The notes: generated by a model not told the origin, from the letters alone. DNA of 64,000 nucleotides from Hymenolepis diminuta (GCA_900708905.1 CAADRB010000055.1:271038-335037); one strand, 5' to 3'. Shown: positions 1 to 12,715, numbered from the stretch's first letter. A program made the numbers and translations.

Positions 1-257
1 GCCCTACTCCGATAGCTACTATGGTTGATTAGTACTCCCCATTTGCCTAATTAAAGACTACTCCTTATTTATGCTACCACAAATTTACCCCTATTCCCAC
101 GCCTAGCCAACTTGTCCTCCTTGTCAAACACATCCATCTACTTTAAGGAAAAATTAAACCTAATAAGTAGGAAACGGGAACTAACTGAGATAATAAACAT
201 TTCATTATTCATGAAATAATCTTGGTTTGGAGATTGTTCTTAAATATTAATTTCGTA

Positions 258-275
258 TTTTCACTCCCTTTTCAG
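258..275 (+). promoter_or_regulatory. Splice-acceptor-like tract just upstream of the FGFRL start codon
   Basis: A pyrimidine-rich run ending in TTTTCAG stops 10 bases before the ATG at 286. It looks like a 3' splice site. It could end a 5'-UTR intron whose leader exon lies outside the window, or receive a spliced leader in trans, which is common in flatworms. No TATA box or other core promoter is convincing upstream. Confidence 0.4.
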
Positions 276-285
276 ATAATCAACA

Positions 286-346
286 ATGGGATTCAAGCTC
301 GTCAGTCTGTCCCACTTTTTATACTTTGTGCTTCTAATCAAAATAG
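286..346 (+). CDS. FGFRL1: FGFRL exon 1: signal peptide
   Basis: The exon encodes residues 1-20 plus one base of codon 21 and ends at a GTAAGT donor. The peptide MGFKLVSLSHFLYFVLLIKI is a typical signal sequence (Lys near the start, then a hydrophobic core). With the first residues of exon 2, cleavage after Ala23 (VLA-NV) is likely. Phase 1 matches the next exon. The start is the only ATG found upstream that gives a secretion signal in the right phase. Confidence 0.75.
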
Positions 347-3300
347 GTAAGTCTACACTTCAACATCCATTAAAGATTGGTCAGATTTCATGATGCTTAG
401 TGACTGGTGTTTGAACTTATACATTTAATTACATTGACGTATACCTCCTGTCATTTATTATTATTTACACTTTTCGATCAATTTAATGGCACTAAGTATG
501 TGGTTTCATAGCCATAAATTCGAACCATTTATTAACCTGAATGTTTACTTAATGATTATTTTAAAGACACAACAATTTGCTTGTTCTTAGCTGTTTTGAA
601 TTTTTATGGTTATTTAACAGGAGGACTAACGAGGACTTGAGCTTATTGCGAGGTTATCAGGACCGAAGTTCATAAGGACACGACGTTGCGTCAGGTCAAG
701 TAAATATGAATTAATCAGCAGTTTAGATCAGACTGATAAAGTTTTTGAAAAGCTAGCTATATCTGTGAAACCCAGCCATCTCGGATGGAATTTTAAATTG
801 ACTGATCTATCTAAGAGATTTTGACGACGCTTTAACTTACCAATGTACCATCATGCAGTGTGCTGATTTCTGTTGCTTTCACTTTCCTTCGTTAATTATC
901 AAAGCTTCAAAATGTAGCTTTAACAATTTATTCACTTTTCGATATCCAGAACCTTAATGTATTAGAAAAAACATCGAAGTGTTGATAAGCTTTGTAGAAT
1001 TCATATTTTGGTGGGTTCTCTTTCAGCATATCGTTTGTAGCCATGCTAAAGAATCTATTTAATCTCGGAAATTTTTAACAGCTGTGTGCACTATACCATT
1101 TAAACCGAAAATTTATCGAGTGAAATCCTTCCCATTTATTTTATTTGGCTGTAATCTAGTATACTCAGTTACTATAGCTACACACTTTCAGCATCTTTCT
1201 TTGCTCACCCTGGCCCCGTTTTCGTACAACTAATATAAACGTGTGAAATGTATTACTTATCGAATGCGTGTGTGCAATTGTTATTAATTTGACGTACTTG
1301 CTAGTGAAGATATTTAACACAAGTAGCCGATCGAAGTTGGACCCCTATTCTATATACAAACGTATATATGACAGAAGTGGTTTGTTAGGCCTACTGTTGA
1401 TTATGATTCACTGAAAAAGCTGCCTACGATTAGGTGGGATTTAATGAGTGTGTAACAGATGGGTTGATAAGATGCATTCAGTGCTCCTTAAATTTATCCC
1501 TCACTAATGGTATTGTATCTTCATCGTAATTGGAGCTTTCAATTCCGCACTGAGGTGTTAAGTAGGTTGAAGATTTCAATCGAAGACCTAGTTTCGTGGA
1601 GAGGGGAATCCAAAAAAATTGACGCCCGCACAGTTTTTAAATTTTCATGGATAATTAATATGAGTAGATGGAATGGTAAGCCTGAATACTAGTCTTCCAT
1701 TTAAGGGCACCGAATGCAAAACATCGAACCTTGCCTTATCAATAAGCCTTTGCCAATATTAAAAGTTACCACCGAGAAAAATATTTTGAAGATTTATCTA
1801 GGATTCTCTTGAACTCATTTTTTTTGTATCGAGATCGGGAAGGATAACGATACACTCGTGATCGATAAAAATTGCCTTTGACAGTCGAAACCAGATGTTT
1901 GAAGGAAAGTGACTTGTGAAAGTTAAAATCAAACTTTTATAAATTCACCAATTATTAATCAATGTCAGAGACTATTAAAGTCTGGAGAAACCATACGATG
2001 TGATTTAGAAAGATTCGCATGTATTAATTATATTAATTATTGTTTACCTCGATTTACATACTATCGACTGTTGATAGTCTTTGATGAGTATCTTTTCACT
2101 GGTGGATATCGCATATCCGCCTTGAGCTAGAGAATGAATTTTTATTTGGGTAGGATGTTTGAGTGTCCCTCATGCTGAGTGCTGTCATATATCCGCACCC
2201 ACAGACAGAGAGTAGCAGGTTGACTTGGCATATCTCTCGACCTCCTATTTGGAAAACGTGGGGATTTGGAGGAAGGAAATGGAAGTTGACTTAATTAGCT
2301 CTCTCTCCCTGTACAGACTCCCTGTACATGCTTTTAGCAGAAGGACTAAGAGATGCATCCCCCATTGACTAGTCGAATTTTTGGATATTCATGCCATGAC
2401 TGTCTTTCCACACTGTAAAGCGGTCTGTGCTGACTTATTTCGTCGTTTATTTGATTAAAGCTTATTCAATGAATTCCATAAACGCCAGTGCTTCAGCGGG
2501 GAAGATCTAATAATTTCATGGGTTGTGTTTGCTAGAAGATCTGCTCTTCTTTCGAATCCTTGTTCTATCTTTCACGATGATTGATAGCACCACTTTTTTT
2601 GTCAATGTCTTAGCTTAATTTAACTTAAATTAACATCTTTTTGGGTATCAGTCTTCCAAAGATAAAGCTTCACATTTGAGTAGGAAATATCTGAATTCTG
2701 CATTTCCCGCTGAGTAGTTATATTGCATTTTTTGCTAAAGTAGGAAGTTTGTATTCATTCACTTGTCATTTTGGTTACTTTATAGTACTTGCTAATGTTC
2801 CAGTAGTCGGCAATCATAACCGACAGATCAACCTCCATGTTGGTGATCATCTTCGTTTAGAATGCCCAATTCGAGGCTCAAATGATCCAGATGGAGATAA
2901 TTCTCATACCCCCTATCTGAATGACGGTTTAATGAGCGATATCATCTATCAGTGGAACATACAAGGGCTTCCAGAATATGCCGTCTCCATGGATACTCGC
3001 TTCAATTTCCTCGAAGGAGGCCGTATTGTGGAGCTAACTCAACCAGTAACTAAATCAGATGCTGGAATCTATCAGTGCTCAGGAGTTACTGGATTTGGTC
3101 AGAAAAAAGTTATTTTTGATGTCAATATTGCTGGTAAGCCAATGATGCAGGAGTAATACGCGTACTTATTCTCTTCTATTTTGAAGAAAACTTCTTTTTC
3201 AGCTTTCACGCTCAATTTTGTGAGAAATATGGTTGACAGGGAGAAAGTGAAGGGAGAAATCTCTTCCTGTCAGACGACAGTCTCTTTTGCATTATTTCTG

Positions 3301-6300
3301 ACACATGCGTAACAAAACATACACAAACCACAAGTGATTGCATGGTGTAGATATTTTGGTGAAGGGTCCGTCAGTGGGATGTTATTCTTTTACAGATTTT
3401 GGAAGCAATCGATGCCTGGGGGAAGGAAATGCGTCAGTGGGCCTAGCCAGTCAGTGGACCTTTCTTGACACACCAGAGGCTCTGCAAATAGTCCCTAGCA
3501 GACGGACTGGGAGCTGTCAAATTATCCCACCTATGGCCTTGATGATCTGGCATTAATACTTGGACTCCCTAATTTTTCTGCCTCATTGCCTACTCCTGTC
3601 TATGCAAAATGCTTAACACATGAAATACATGATTGTTACTCGAACTGTCAGAGCAGAATTTGACACAATGATTGCAAATGTGTTGCGTAATAATCTGCCT
3701 GTAGTTAGACTAACATTTCAGTTTTGCTGGGTGATATTAAAGTACATGCTAGAGTGCATATACGGTTTTTTTCTTCCTATTAATTAATGACTATTGGGGG
3801 TGAAGAATAAGGTATTAAATCCGTTGGAAATTTTCTCTTCAAAATAACACCAATTTAAAATTATAGATAATGAAAAATCAATAAAACAGCCAACGGCTGA
3901 CTATTCGATTTATGATAGTTTCATGTTACTTTTTTTAGCATTCATGCAAAATAAATAATGTAATTTAATTATTTAAATATGAGAGATAACAGAATAAATT
4001 TGACAAAGTTTAGCGAAAGAGACCGAATTGGAATTTAGATACTATATAAAGTTCACGACCTAGTGTTCTAAAGTTTTACCTTCGTAATATAACTCCTAGA
4101 ATCCTGAATGATAGTTCATGTTCTTTACGCTAAGAACTAATTTACTTGTAAGGGTTAGGCATATTTTGATACACATACCCCTCCTAAGCTGGATAAGATA
4201 AGCTGAAATTTTCTTAAATTAGCAAGGTTCACTAGAGTTCACTCAAGATAAAACACCTGTTTTAAAGTTGTTGGACATATCACTCTTGGACACTGTTTAA
4301 TTACATTACGTTTTTAATTTAGATACTAACGATGATCTGCTATGCGTTAAGGCCCATCCAGGAGCAGCAGATAGAAATCAAGGTAAGTTATTTCTCATTC
4401 TATTATCCTTATAGAGGATGGCATTTGCATTGATTATTGAATTTCCTAATCGTGTGAATATGTTATCAGACAAATGAATTTGACTGAATCAGCCATGATT
4501 TTATTTTTCCGTCGCCCTTTACCACATTCACTGCATCCCACATTTAGAGATGAAATTGACAAGTTGATGTCTAGGATGGAACAAACACGCAATATTAATT
4601 GTAAGGTAACTTCAGTTACGGTGCTGGCCAATAACAATAATATCTAGGTTTATTAAAATGAGGTGTTTTAAATACCTTTCTTGGGTTGAGAAAATAATCA
4701 CTTAGAAACGGAAACTTGTATTAACGAGTATTGATAGGTCATTCCGATTAGCGGATGTAAAATGTTATCACTATGCCACTGATAAAATACTATTAATTTT
4801 TTCAAATCCCTGTAGTTCTATGTTTGATGAATCCCAATCTCCGGCGGGATACCATAATGACAATCGACGCAGAACTAGGTTCATCAGTTGAGATGAGTTG
4901 TAAGGCGATTGGTAGAGAACCGATCAAATATCTCTGGTTCATGGGAAATGCTGTAGCTGATTGGATATCGAGCAGCCAAAGTGTTCGTGGTCCAAGTCTT
5001 CACATTGATCGAGTTGGTCGTGAACATATTGGTCAATATGTCTGCCAAGTCAAAAATGAAATTGGAAGCCTTAACTATACATATCGCCTAATAGGGAAAG
5101 GTTAGTTGATGCTTACTTAAATTATGGAATCATTTAAATGAGCAATTTAAAATGAGCTTGTTCATTTCAGAACCTCTATCAGCTATCCCGAAGATTATAG
5201 AGGAAGTTGAAAATCAGACACTAATTGCAGGGTCCAGTGGAGCTTTATCTTGTCGTGTGAAATGTTCATGTTCAGAACCAATAATTCAGGTGAGTATTAT
5301 TTTAAACTTTCCTATAGAAGCAAAAAATAATGGGGAGAAAAAATGGATTTATGGACTGTTTTCATCTTCTCTATCTGACTAGTGGTCATAAATTATTCAG
5401 TGGACAAAATAAAACTGATATGATAGGTAAACGGAAACGCTTAGTGTCGACTTTTATTTCCTCTCTGCATCAGATGAACATTCCTCACGCTTTAGTGGAC
5501 AAGCAAATTAACCGTGAAAAATCTACAGTAATATGTAGTGGTGATAAGAGTAATCAATTACTTTCCCCATGTCATCGAGGGTGGTTTAGCATGACAGTGT
5601 CTAGATAGATTGGACATTTTCCATGTTTTGCAACCTTTAAATATACCCCATAGCATTCCATCAAAACGTAAGTTGTGGGATTTTTATACAAAGTGAAAAT
5701 GAATGATTGACGTGAATAAGCAACGAAGAAAAGGAGAGGCCGTGGAGCTCTTATACTAAATATTATAGAAACCATTTATACAATTTGATTATGCACTCAT
5801 CAATGGCCATTTTCCCTTGTGCCTCGGATGCACGCTGTGTAACTTCAATTTTCCTAAATCAACCATTGAAATAGATGCCCAATATCTATTCCTTAACTTT
5901 ATAATTAGCAATTTTTTTTAATTTTAAAGTTTAAACTTTGCTTAGATAATTTTAACACTATCAAGTTATCTTCAGTGAGAATTGTCTTAACTCTATTCTT
6001 TTGTAGTTTTTCCTGAAAGTCTTCAGAGTGGTATGACTTAATAACAGTAGTAATGTGAAATCTTTTCATTTCGTTCCTGTTATTGCAAAGTAAATATGAC
6101 TCTTTTGTTAAGTTGAAATTTATTTACATTATGTTTTTTCATGAACATACAGTTGCTTAGTCAAGATTTTCGTGAGATCACGCCATCGATTAATCGATGT
6201 AGAGCCTAAGGGATAAAAGTAACCAATGAATTTAGTGATACTAAAAATTCTAATTTATTATTTGATTTAAACTACCGCGCTAGCTCACTTTATGCTTCCC

Positions 6301-9300
6301 TTAGCTTTATTTTGCAAATTAGTATTCTTTCTACCAACTACCCCTTTTTCTCTCTTTTCATTTAACTTTAAATCATCTCTTTAATCTCGGGCAACTATTT
6401 CACTAGAAATCCTTTTTTGAAACATATAATTAACGTACCTTTCTTCGCGTGTCCTTGTGCTTGAATAGCAAAGTATACTAAAAAAGGAGTTGTCTCAATG
6501 GAGACACTTAAGTCTAGAAGCCAAGTCTCCCATTACTTTAAATGTCCATAAATTAAGTCATTTTCTTAAATGACTAGTAAATGGAAAGAATTACGCTATT
6601 AAGTTAGTGTATGCGATCAAAAGATTTGTCTCCTCGTTATTTTCGTTAATGAGTATAGATGATTATTTTCTACCATCATAGCTAGACTCATGTTGCCACG
6701 TAATTCTGGTGTCTGATACTATATTACAGATCAAATTCTCTTATCATATTTACTTTTAAAAATTACTCGTGATTTTGCAATTTTGTGTAATGAGAAAGCA
6801 TTTAATTACGGAGAACAGTAATATGTGGAGTAGAGGGGGCTCGAATAGTAATTGGAAACAAAGCGTTTTAAGAGAGTCTCCCACCAATTGATTTTCTTAC
6901 TCCAAGTGTGCATTTTTACTTAATGGGATGTCCACTGCTGTACGTTCTCCTGAATTTCTAAGTCAAATCATGTCAGTGATATCTGGATCTTAATGACAGT
7001 TTGGTTTATTTGGATATTTCGTTATATCAGAACTAACTGCCGGGGTATACGCCTGTTGAATCCGGGCAATATCATTTTAACCTAACAAAGCTCAATAGAA
7101 CTAACTCAACTAGACTCTAATTGAAATACATGATTTTCAATGATTATTAAGCAAATCGTACCAAATACATAAGATTTTCAACTTTAATTATTAATTTTCT
7201 GACCACGAGGATATCCATTAATTTAAAGTAGTTTGCCTTTTTATTTAGTGTGAATTGTAAAGATGTAACTTACTAATTAGAATTTTTAAATAGATTAAAA
7301 ATGCGAAAATGTGAAACTATATCCGACGAAGCCCTAAAGCATGACAGGCAGAAATTAGACCTGCATTTCGATACAAAGAAAGAAGAGGAATAATGTTTTC
7401 TCCTTATATATTTATTTTGATTTTAATGCACAGATATCAGCAATTTCAATGAGTCACATTAAGTGAATATATATTCGTCAGTGCTTATTTTGGCCTAATT
7501 TATATTTACGGTATCCAGAGTTGCCAACTTCCTGTCTGAATATATATCGTGACAGCAGTAAGTCACGAATACCTTCTTCCTTTCCTTTCCATTAATATCT
7601 CAATGTTCCATTCTCAACAAAAAGACAAAAAAAATAAGCGAAAGACCTACTGAACTGCGTATGTTTGCGTTTTGTTTTCCTCACTTTTTTTCCTCCTTAT
7701 CCTACTGTTTGCATATTCAACACACTGATTTCAGATCAATCTATCTTTTCACATTGAAAAGGTCAAATTGTACACATTTGATTGCAAAGGCAAACACTGT
7801 CAAATTTACGCTCTTGCTTCTCCACTCCCCTCTCTGCCCAGGTAGAAGTGAAATTTCGTAAGGTCCACCTAAAGTCCAGTTTCGGTGGTTAAGTGGAAAT
7901 GTTACCTCCCTAACCAGTTTCCTCTCTTTCTCTTTTTTAACGATTGCTGCATTTTTTCGTGAAAATAATCTGATACAGCATGCAAGGCAGAAAAACAAAC
8001 AATCTGCGGTGAAAAAAAGCACTTTTTGAATTAATTAGAAAATTAATTTGCGGTTAGATGATTCCTAAGGTAACATTTTGGACTCTACTAACTTCGTTGA
8101 GCTAGTTCTATTAGAGTCATCAAAGTGGTTGAATTGGTAGATGTAAAATGTATTTTATTTCAATATAGCAAAGAATCCGTTAATATTACGTTTATTCAAA
8201 ACCCAAAGCTATTCTGGTCGCTTTAAAATCTGGAGAGCTTTAAAAAACAATAAAATTAATCAGCCAATGTGATTCAAATAATAACTAAGATAATTCTTAT
8301 CACTGTTAGTACATAATTATTTAAAATGATTTACGAAGCTTTAATGTAATAACTCAATATCCTTTCTTTAAAATAGGTTATTTTATTTAGCAATACACAT
8401 CTATTCGTGTCACTTAGATCATTAATTAATTATTCCATACATTCATAAAACGTTTTGAGGGTAGTTTAGAACACTGCAGTAAAATTTTGTTCTCAGTTCT
8501 CACCGTTTTCTAAAACTATTTCATATCATCGTAAATGTTTATGTATAATTAAATGCATTGATCCTGATTGTGCAAGATTAGGGATATCTTTTCAAAATGA
8601 TACAAAGCATATTATTCCTTTGCCTGACATTCAAACCTTGGATTAGTGCATATCACTACGAGATTAAAAGATCGCGTTTTGTATGTTCCTTTGATTCTGA
8701 AGAAAACTGATTATATAGGGTATTGAGGGTGTTTCCTCCTGCAAGTTAATATTGGTAACTTCATTGGACTTAGAGTGGTGATAGAAATGCTCTTTGATCA
8801 TTTAATTTAAATTTTCACCTGAAAGTGGTATGCGGTTGCAAAATGGTAGCACTATGATATATTTTTAAAAATATATTAAACAAATGTACAGAAAGTTTCC
8901 TAAAATGGGAGGTACAGTGTGTATCTGTGAATACGTATAGCACAGGAATTAATTTGCATTCATTTCCTTCATAGTGGTTGAAACGAATTGATCCAGAAGA
9001 TGTTGACACTTACAAAGCATCGGGGAAATCGTTAGTTCCTCTACCAACACCACGACTGGGGGAAGCAAGTGAGCTCTACATTGCATTAGAAAAGTGGGAA
9101 GATGCCCCAGCTTTCATGGAGCAAACAGTGATCGAAGCAAATCCTACTAAATCCCCGGGATTACCTGGAAACACTCCTGGTGAGATCACAGTGCCAGAAC
9201 GCGAATTCCTTAGCAACACTCGCCATGAAAGCGAAGCAGAGGGGAGAATTTTCATCTCCCGACTACGACTTCGCGGACCTGTCAGCCCTCAACTCCATGC

Positions 9301-10507
9301 AGGAAAGTATGTAGTCATGACAATGAGCAGATCCAATCTCAAAGCGATCGACTATTCAGTTGCATTTGTCAATATTGTGCCTAGTAAGTAATTATTACAC
9401 TTTAATTTTCTACTGACAGTACGTATGTCAGATCTGGTGATGGAATTATTTACATAAACAGTTGCTGATGCTGCGACACATTATTTTATGGCTTATTTTT
9501 GCCAAAACCGATCACTTAGTTGTAAAATTTGGCATTTTTGAGACCAAAAGACAATGAACTTGTGCAGTTTTTTCATTCTTATGGGCTAAGTGATAAATTA
9601 ATGTGTTTTACAAAGATTTGAACTTTATTGCCCTATTAATTAAGTCTTAAGCAACATTTCTGCTTAGTTAAATTATGTGTCATTTATATAAATGGACTTT
9701 CTATTTAAATATCCGTTATGATGTTTAACTTTACCGAAATATAAAAAAATATAAATAGACTCTGTCGTAAAAATTTGTGAAATACATCAAATTTTTACGG
9801 TTTAGTATGGCGATGAATGTAAAGCATTTAATTTTTCGTTAATTGCAGAATCCTTCAATGTAACTGTGCATAACATCATAGTTTACTGCGTGGTACCAAC
9901 TGTCTTGATCCTCCTCACAGCCTTCGTCTCACTATACTGTTTCCTAAGTCGTCGAAATAAAGACTTAGATCACTCCACCAACCGACGTAATGGAACTTTA
10001 TTCTCACCAGTTGGCCGAGGTCATTCTCTGCCCGGAGTGAAGAAAGAATATCAGCCTATTGCGCGCGCAACACCACAATCTTCCATCTTTTCAAATGGGA
10101 GCAAGACGTCTTCTTACCTTCCGCCTTATGCAACTAATTCATCTTCAACTCCAAGCCAGTGGAATTCGAATCCAGTTATGGCTGCTCCTTCCACAGCAAC
10201 CAGTCCTGCAACTCACTCAAACTCTATTCACAACGTTCCGTCACACATGTCTCAACTCGCAAACCAGTTATCGCCCTCAGCATCTACCTTCTACAATTAC
10301 TCAGGTCTTCAGTCAATGATTACTCAACAACCCACTTACTGGCATCCACCAGCGCCTTCTGTTGCCACCGAAACTTCGTTTGACCAATACTCAGCTATCA
10401 TGGGAAGCTCAGCCCCAAGTATGGGAGGATTCACTGCGAACCAACGACTTTCATCCATTCAATCACCTAATCAGCAGCATCTTCGGATCAACTTCCCCAA
10501 TGCTTGA
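286..10507 (+). CDS. FGFRL1: FGF-receptor-like protein (FGFRL1 / nou-darake type), 7 exons, 646 aa
   Basis: Exons 286-346, 2786-3133, 4323-4382, 4816-5100, 5171-5289, 8975-9383 and 9849-10507 join in frame (1941 nt with stop) at GT/AG junctions. The product is a type I membrane protein: signal peptide (about 1-23), Ig1 (C47, W77, DAGIYQC ending at C118), a short linker, Ig2 (C185, W197, GQYVC ending at C233), Ig3 (C279, W292, GKYVV at 401-405), membrane span (about 437-460) and a tail of about 186 residues. The IIQ-WLKR join in Ig3, the LGSSV...C start of Ig2 and the CxxxTGFG end of Ig1 match vertebrate FGFRL1 as I know it. No tyrosine kinase domain follows the membrane span, which separates this family from true FGF receptors. 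Members bind FGFs or heparan sulfate and are thought to modulate FGF signalling; in planarians nou-darake confines brain fate to the head. Odd points are the missing second Ig3 cysteine and an insert in Ig3. Possible N-glycosylation sites are N243, N266 and N431. Confidence 0.9.
2786..3133 (+). CDS. FGFRL1: FGFRL exon 2: Ig domain 1
   Basis: The exon runs from a TTTATAG acceptor to a GTAAGC donor, phase 1 to 1. It covers residues 21-136 and encodes a complete Ig domain: B-strand C47, W77 about 30 residues later, and the SDAGIYQC motif ending at C118, followed by TGFG as in the first Ig domain of FGFRL1. The stretch between C47 and W77 is longer than usual and rich in Asp, Asn and Ser. Confidence 0.9.
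4323..4382 (+). CDS. FGFRL1: FGFRL exon 3: linker between Ig1 and Ig2
   Basis: This small 60-base exon lies between a TTTAATTTAG acceptor and a GTAAGT donor, phase 1 to 1. It encodes residues 137-156, starting acidic (DTNDD). It sits where FGF receptors have the acid-box linker. Its length is a multiple of three, so skipping it would keep the frame. It was too short for simple ORF detection and was placed by splice sites and phase. Confidence 0.7.
4816..5100 (+). CDS. FGFRL1: FGFRL exon 4: Ig domain 2
   Basis: The exon runs from a CCCTGTAG acceptor to a GTTAGT donor, phase 1 to 1, residues 157-251. The Ig2 hallmarks are all present: LGSSVEMSC with C185, W197, and GQYVC with C233, followed by N-x-x-G-S-L-N-Y-T-Y as in FGFRL1 and FGFR Ig2. 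This is the ligand- and heparin-binding domain in the family. The intron that follows is only 70 bases. Confidence 0.92.
5171..5289 (+). CDS. FGFRL1: FGFRL exon 5: first half of Ig domain 3
   Basis: The exon runs from a TTCATTTCAG acceptor to a GTGAGT donor; it enters in phase 1 and leaves in phase 0. It covers residues 252-291 and carries the B-strand cysteine C279 plus two extra cysteines, C283 and C285, ending in EPIIQ. The next coding residue, 3.7 kb downstream, is the conserved Ig tryptophan of WLKR. Confidence 0.88.
8975..9383 (+). CDS. FGFRL1: FGFRL exon 6: rest of Ig domain 3, with insert
   Basis: The exon runs from a TTCCTTCATAG acceptor to a GTAAGT donor, phase 0 to 1, residues 292-427. 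It opens with WLKRID, the family signature after the first Ig3 cysteine. Residues of about 300-380 are a Pro/Glu/Ser/Thr-rich insert that I do not recognise. The end (HAGKYVVMTMSR, then SVAFVNIVP) fits the F and G strands, but valine replaces the usual cysteine at 405. Confidence 0.88.
9849..10507 (+). CDS. FGFRL1: FGFRL exon 7: transmembrane segment and cytoplasmic tail
   Basis: The acceptor TTAATTGCAG opens the last coding exon, residues 428-646, stop TGA. N431-V-T is a possible glycosylation site. A membrane span lies at about 437-460 and is followed by RRNK as stop-transfer. The tail is rich in Ser, Thr, Asn, Gln and Pro, with isolated tyrosines (YQPI, YNYS, YWHP) that could serve as sorting or docking sites. 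No kinase motif is present. Confidence 0.9.
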
Positions 10508-10727
10508 ATTTGCAGTACTTTACTCCTTCCCAACCCTTTACTTTTGTTTCTCTCCTACAACACAGGGTCTCACACTATTAATTGATGGAACTGGTACTTC
10601 GCAGACGTCATTTATTACTGGATTTGTACAGATACTGTTCATATATTTCATTTAATTTCAAATTTCACACGACACGAAAAACATTGATAACACTGTATAA
10701 TTAAATTCATTAATGATGCCTTGAGCT

Positions 10728-10733
10728 AATAAA
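10728..10733 (+). other. Candidate polyadenylation signal of FGFRL (AATAAA)
   Basis: AATAAA lies 221 bases after the FGFRL stop codon and is the first canonical hexamer found there. It implies a 3' UTR of roughly 240 bases. Confidence 0.5.
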
Positions 10734-11939
10734 AGCTACCATATTATTTTATGGAATCATGAATACATTTGGGGCTTAAACGTGAAATATTGCGATGAGG
10801 TAGAGGATGTTGATATCTTCACCCTAAAGCACAGCTTCCTATATTATATCACTTAGTTCAATAATACTAACTGTATGAAGGATGTGGTTATACGCCGAAT
10901 GGAAATGAGCCATTTATTGGTAACTGAATTTGAAAGTCTTATTCGTACCTTTAATGATTGCTTTAAGAACATTTGGGAACTCATCTATCGTGATTGTGGA
11001 GAATGAACTGATAATTTAGATCCATTGTAATTACTCACCACAATGAAAACCGTAAAAAATGTAATCATGGAAAGCATTTTGTAAGAAGAACAGAAAAATT
11101 ATCAGCATAATGATTAAGAAAGCGATAAAGAAGAAAGCAAAGAGCGGTATTTGGAGTACTGAAAAATTCCCCATCTAAACCCTGAATTCATCATGATTTC
11201 CCACTTTTACTAAATGAGTTGGTTATATCAAATTATAACTATCTGAAGTCCATACTTTAACAGTTGATCTCTAAGTGTCCTAATGATAGTTTATGTTCTC
11301 AGCTGAGATCAATCAGGGTGAAGAGTGCCATATTTTTTTCTCTAATAACAAAAGAAGAGTTAGCTGGTACTAGCAAAGATTCTCACTTTATGGATTTGCA
11401 TCGAGCGTGGAATAACTGTGTCAGTACTCAACTTATAAAAATCAGAATCTAGTTTTTTAAGTAGCTAGATGGATATTTTCTCGCCTATGACTTTGTTGCA
11501 AAGTTATAATTTAGGTATTTGAAGGAAGAATTGTGGCAATTTGAAGTAAATAAAATACCTTAAGCATGATTAATTTTTTATCTTAGAAATTTATTTGTGG
11601 TCAGCCAAGTTTTGAGATAAGTTTAATACAAGGTGTCATTGTCAGACGCACGATTTAGTGGACTTAAATTCGTCCCAGGAAATAATACGAGAAAATTTGA
11701 CTGTGTTCCCGGACATGGCTAAATCCCCACTTAATGAGTTTAGGCCAACCTTCTCATGAAACTATCAATCTCAGATTTAGTCACCATCTCATTATATTAC
11801 AGATAAAATTTAAATAACAAAAGATGTAAACTATCTACTTTGGAAAAGATAATCTCCTGATGACCACCATAATCCCCTTTCGTATGATGCTATCCATTAA
11901 ATTTTCTTGCTATCTTGAAAATACTTTAATTAATGTTCA

Positions 11940-11940
<1 letters not shown>

Positions 11941-11968
<28 letters not shown>
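11941..11968. repeat. (AAT)n microsatellite
   Basis: An uninterrupted run of about nine ATA/AAT units read directly from the sequence. Confidence 0.95.
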
Positions 11969-11970
<2 letters not shown>

Positions 11971-12715
11971 TACTTTAATCATGCCATATTCAACAATTAA
12001 TATTAAATCCTGTATTGTCTAATGAATGGCATGCTAAAATTTTCACTTTTTAACTGAAATTTTCAAAAGCTATCATATGGCGGCAGGGGAAATATGATGA
12101 ATGAAATATTTGATAACCACATATTCGAAAATATTGTAAGTCTTATTGTTTAATCGGATATACTTCATTCCCACTTGTTCAAAATGTTTTTGCAATTTAG
12201 TGATCAAAGTTATAGTATTTTAATGATAAGGTCTTTTGCTTTCTCCAGATTAAAGAAATAAATGCAAATATCATCTGCTTTCATAGTCACGGACTAATTC
12301 TCGAATGACTACCGGACTGGTAAAGAAGCAGGAAGCAAAAGTCATTTCTAATCACGTTATTTGAAATTTTGAATATGAATTTCTCCTTTTTCGTTCTGAC
12401 GGCTGTTAACTGTCATGTTGAGGATGATGATTACTGCTGGAGCATTCGCATGACAGCATTGATGAATTGAATGTGTCAGAATGACTGGGTTAACAATTAC
12501 AGTTGTTATATTTTAGTTAGACGAAATATCAAGATATATTTAAATTTCAATATGTTTTAACATCTCTATCTTCAGTAATTTCTCCAAAGATTCCTATTAT
12601 CGGATAATTGATTTACTTAAGTATTTTTCATAACAACAGTAATTCACAAGCCCATTTTAAGAAAGTGTTTTCCAACACTTTTCTTGTGTGGTATAGGAAC
12701 AGCTTTATGAAGACT

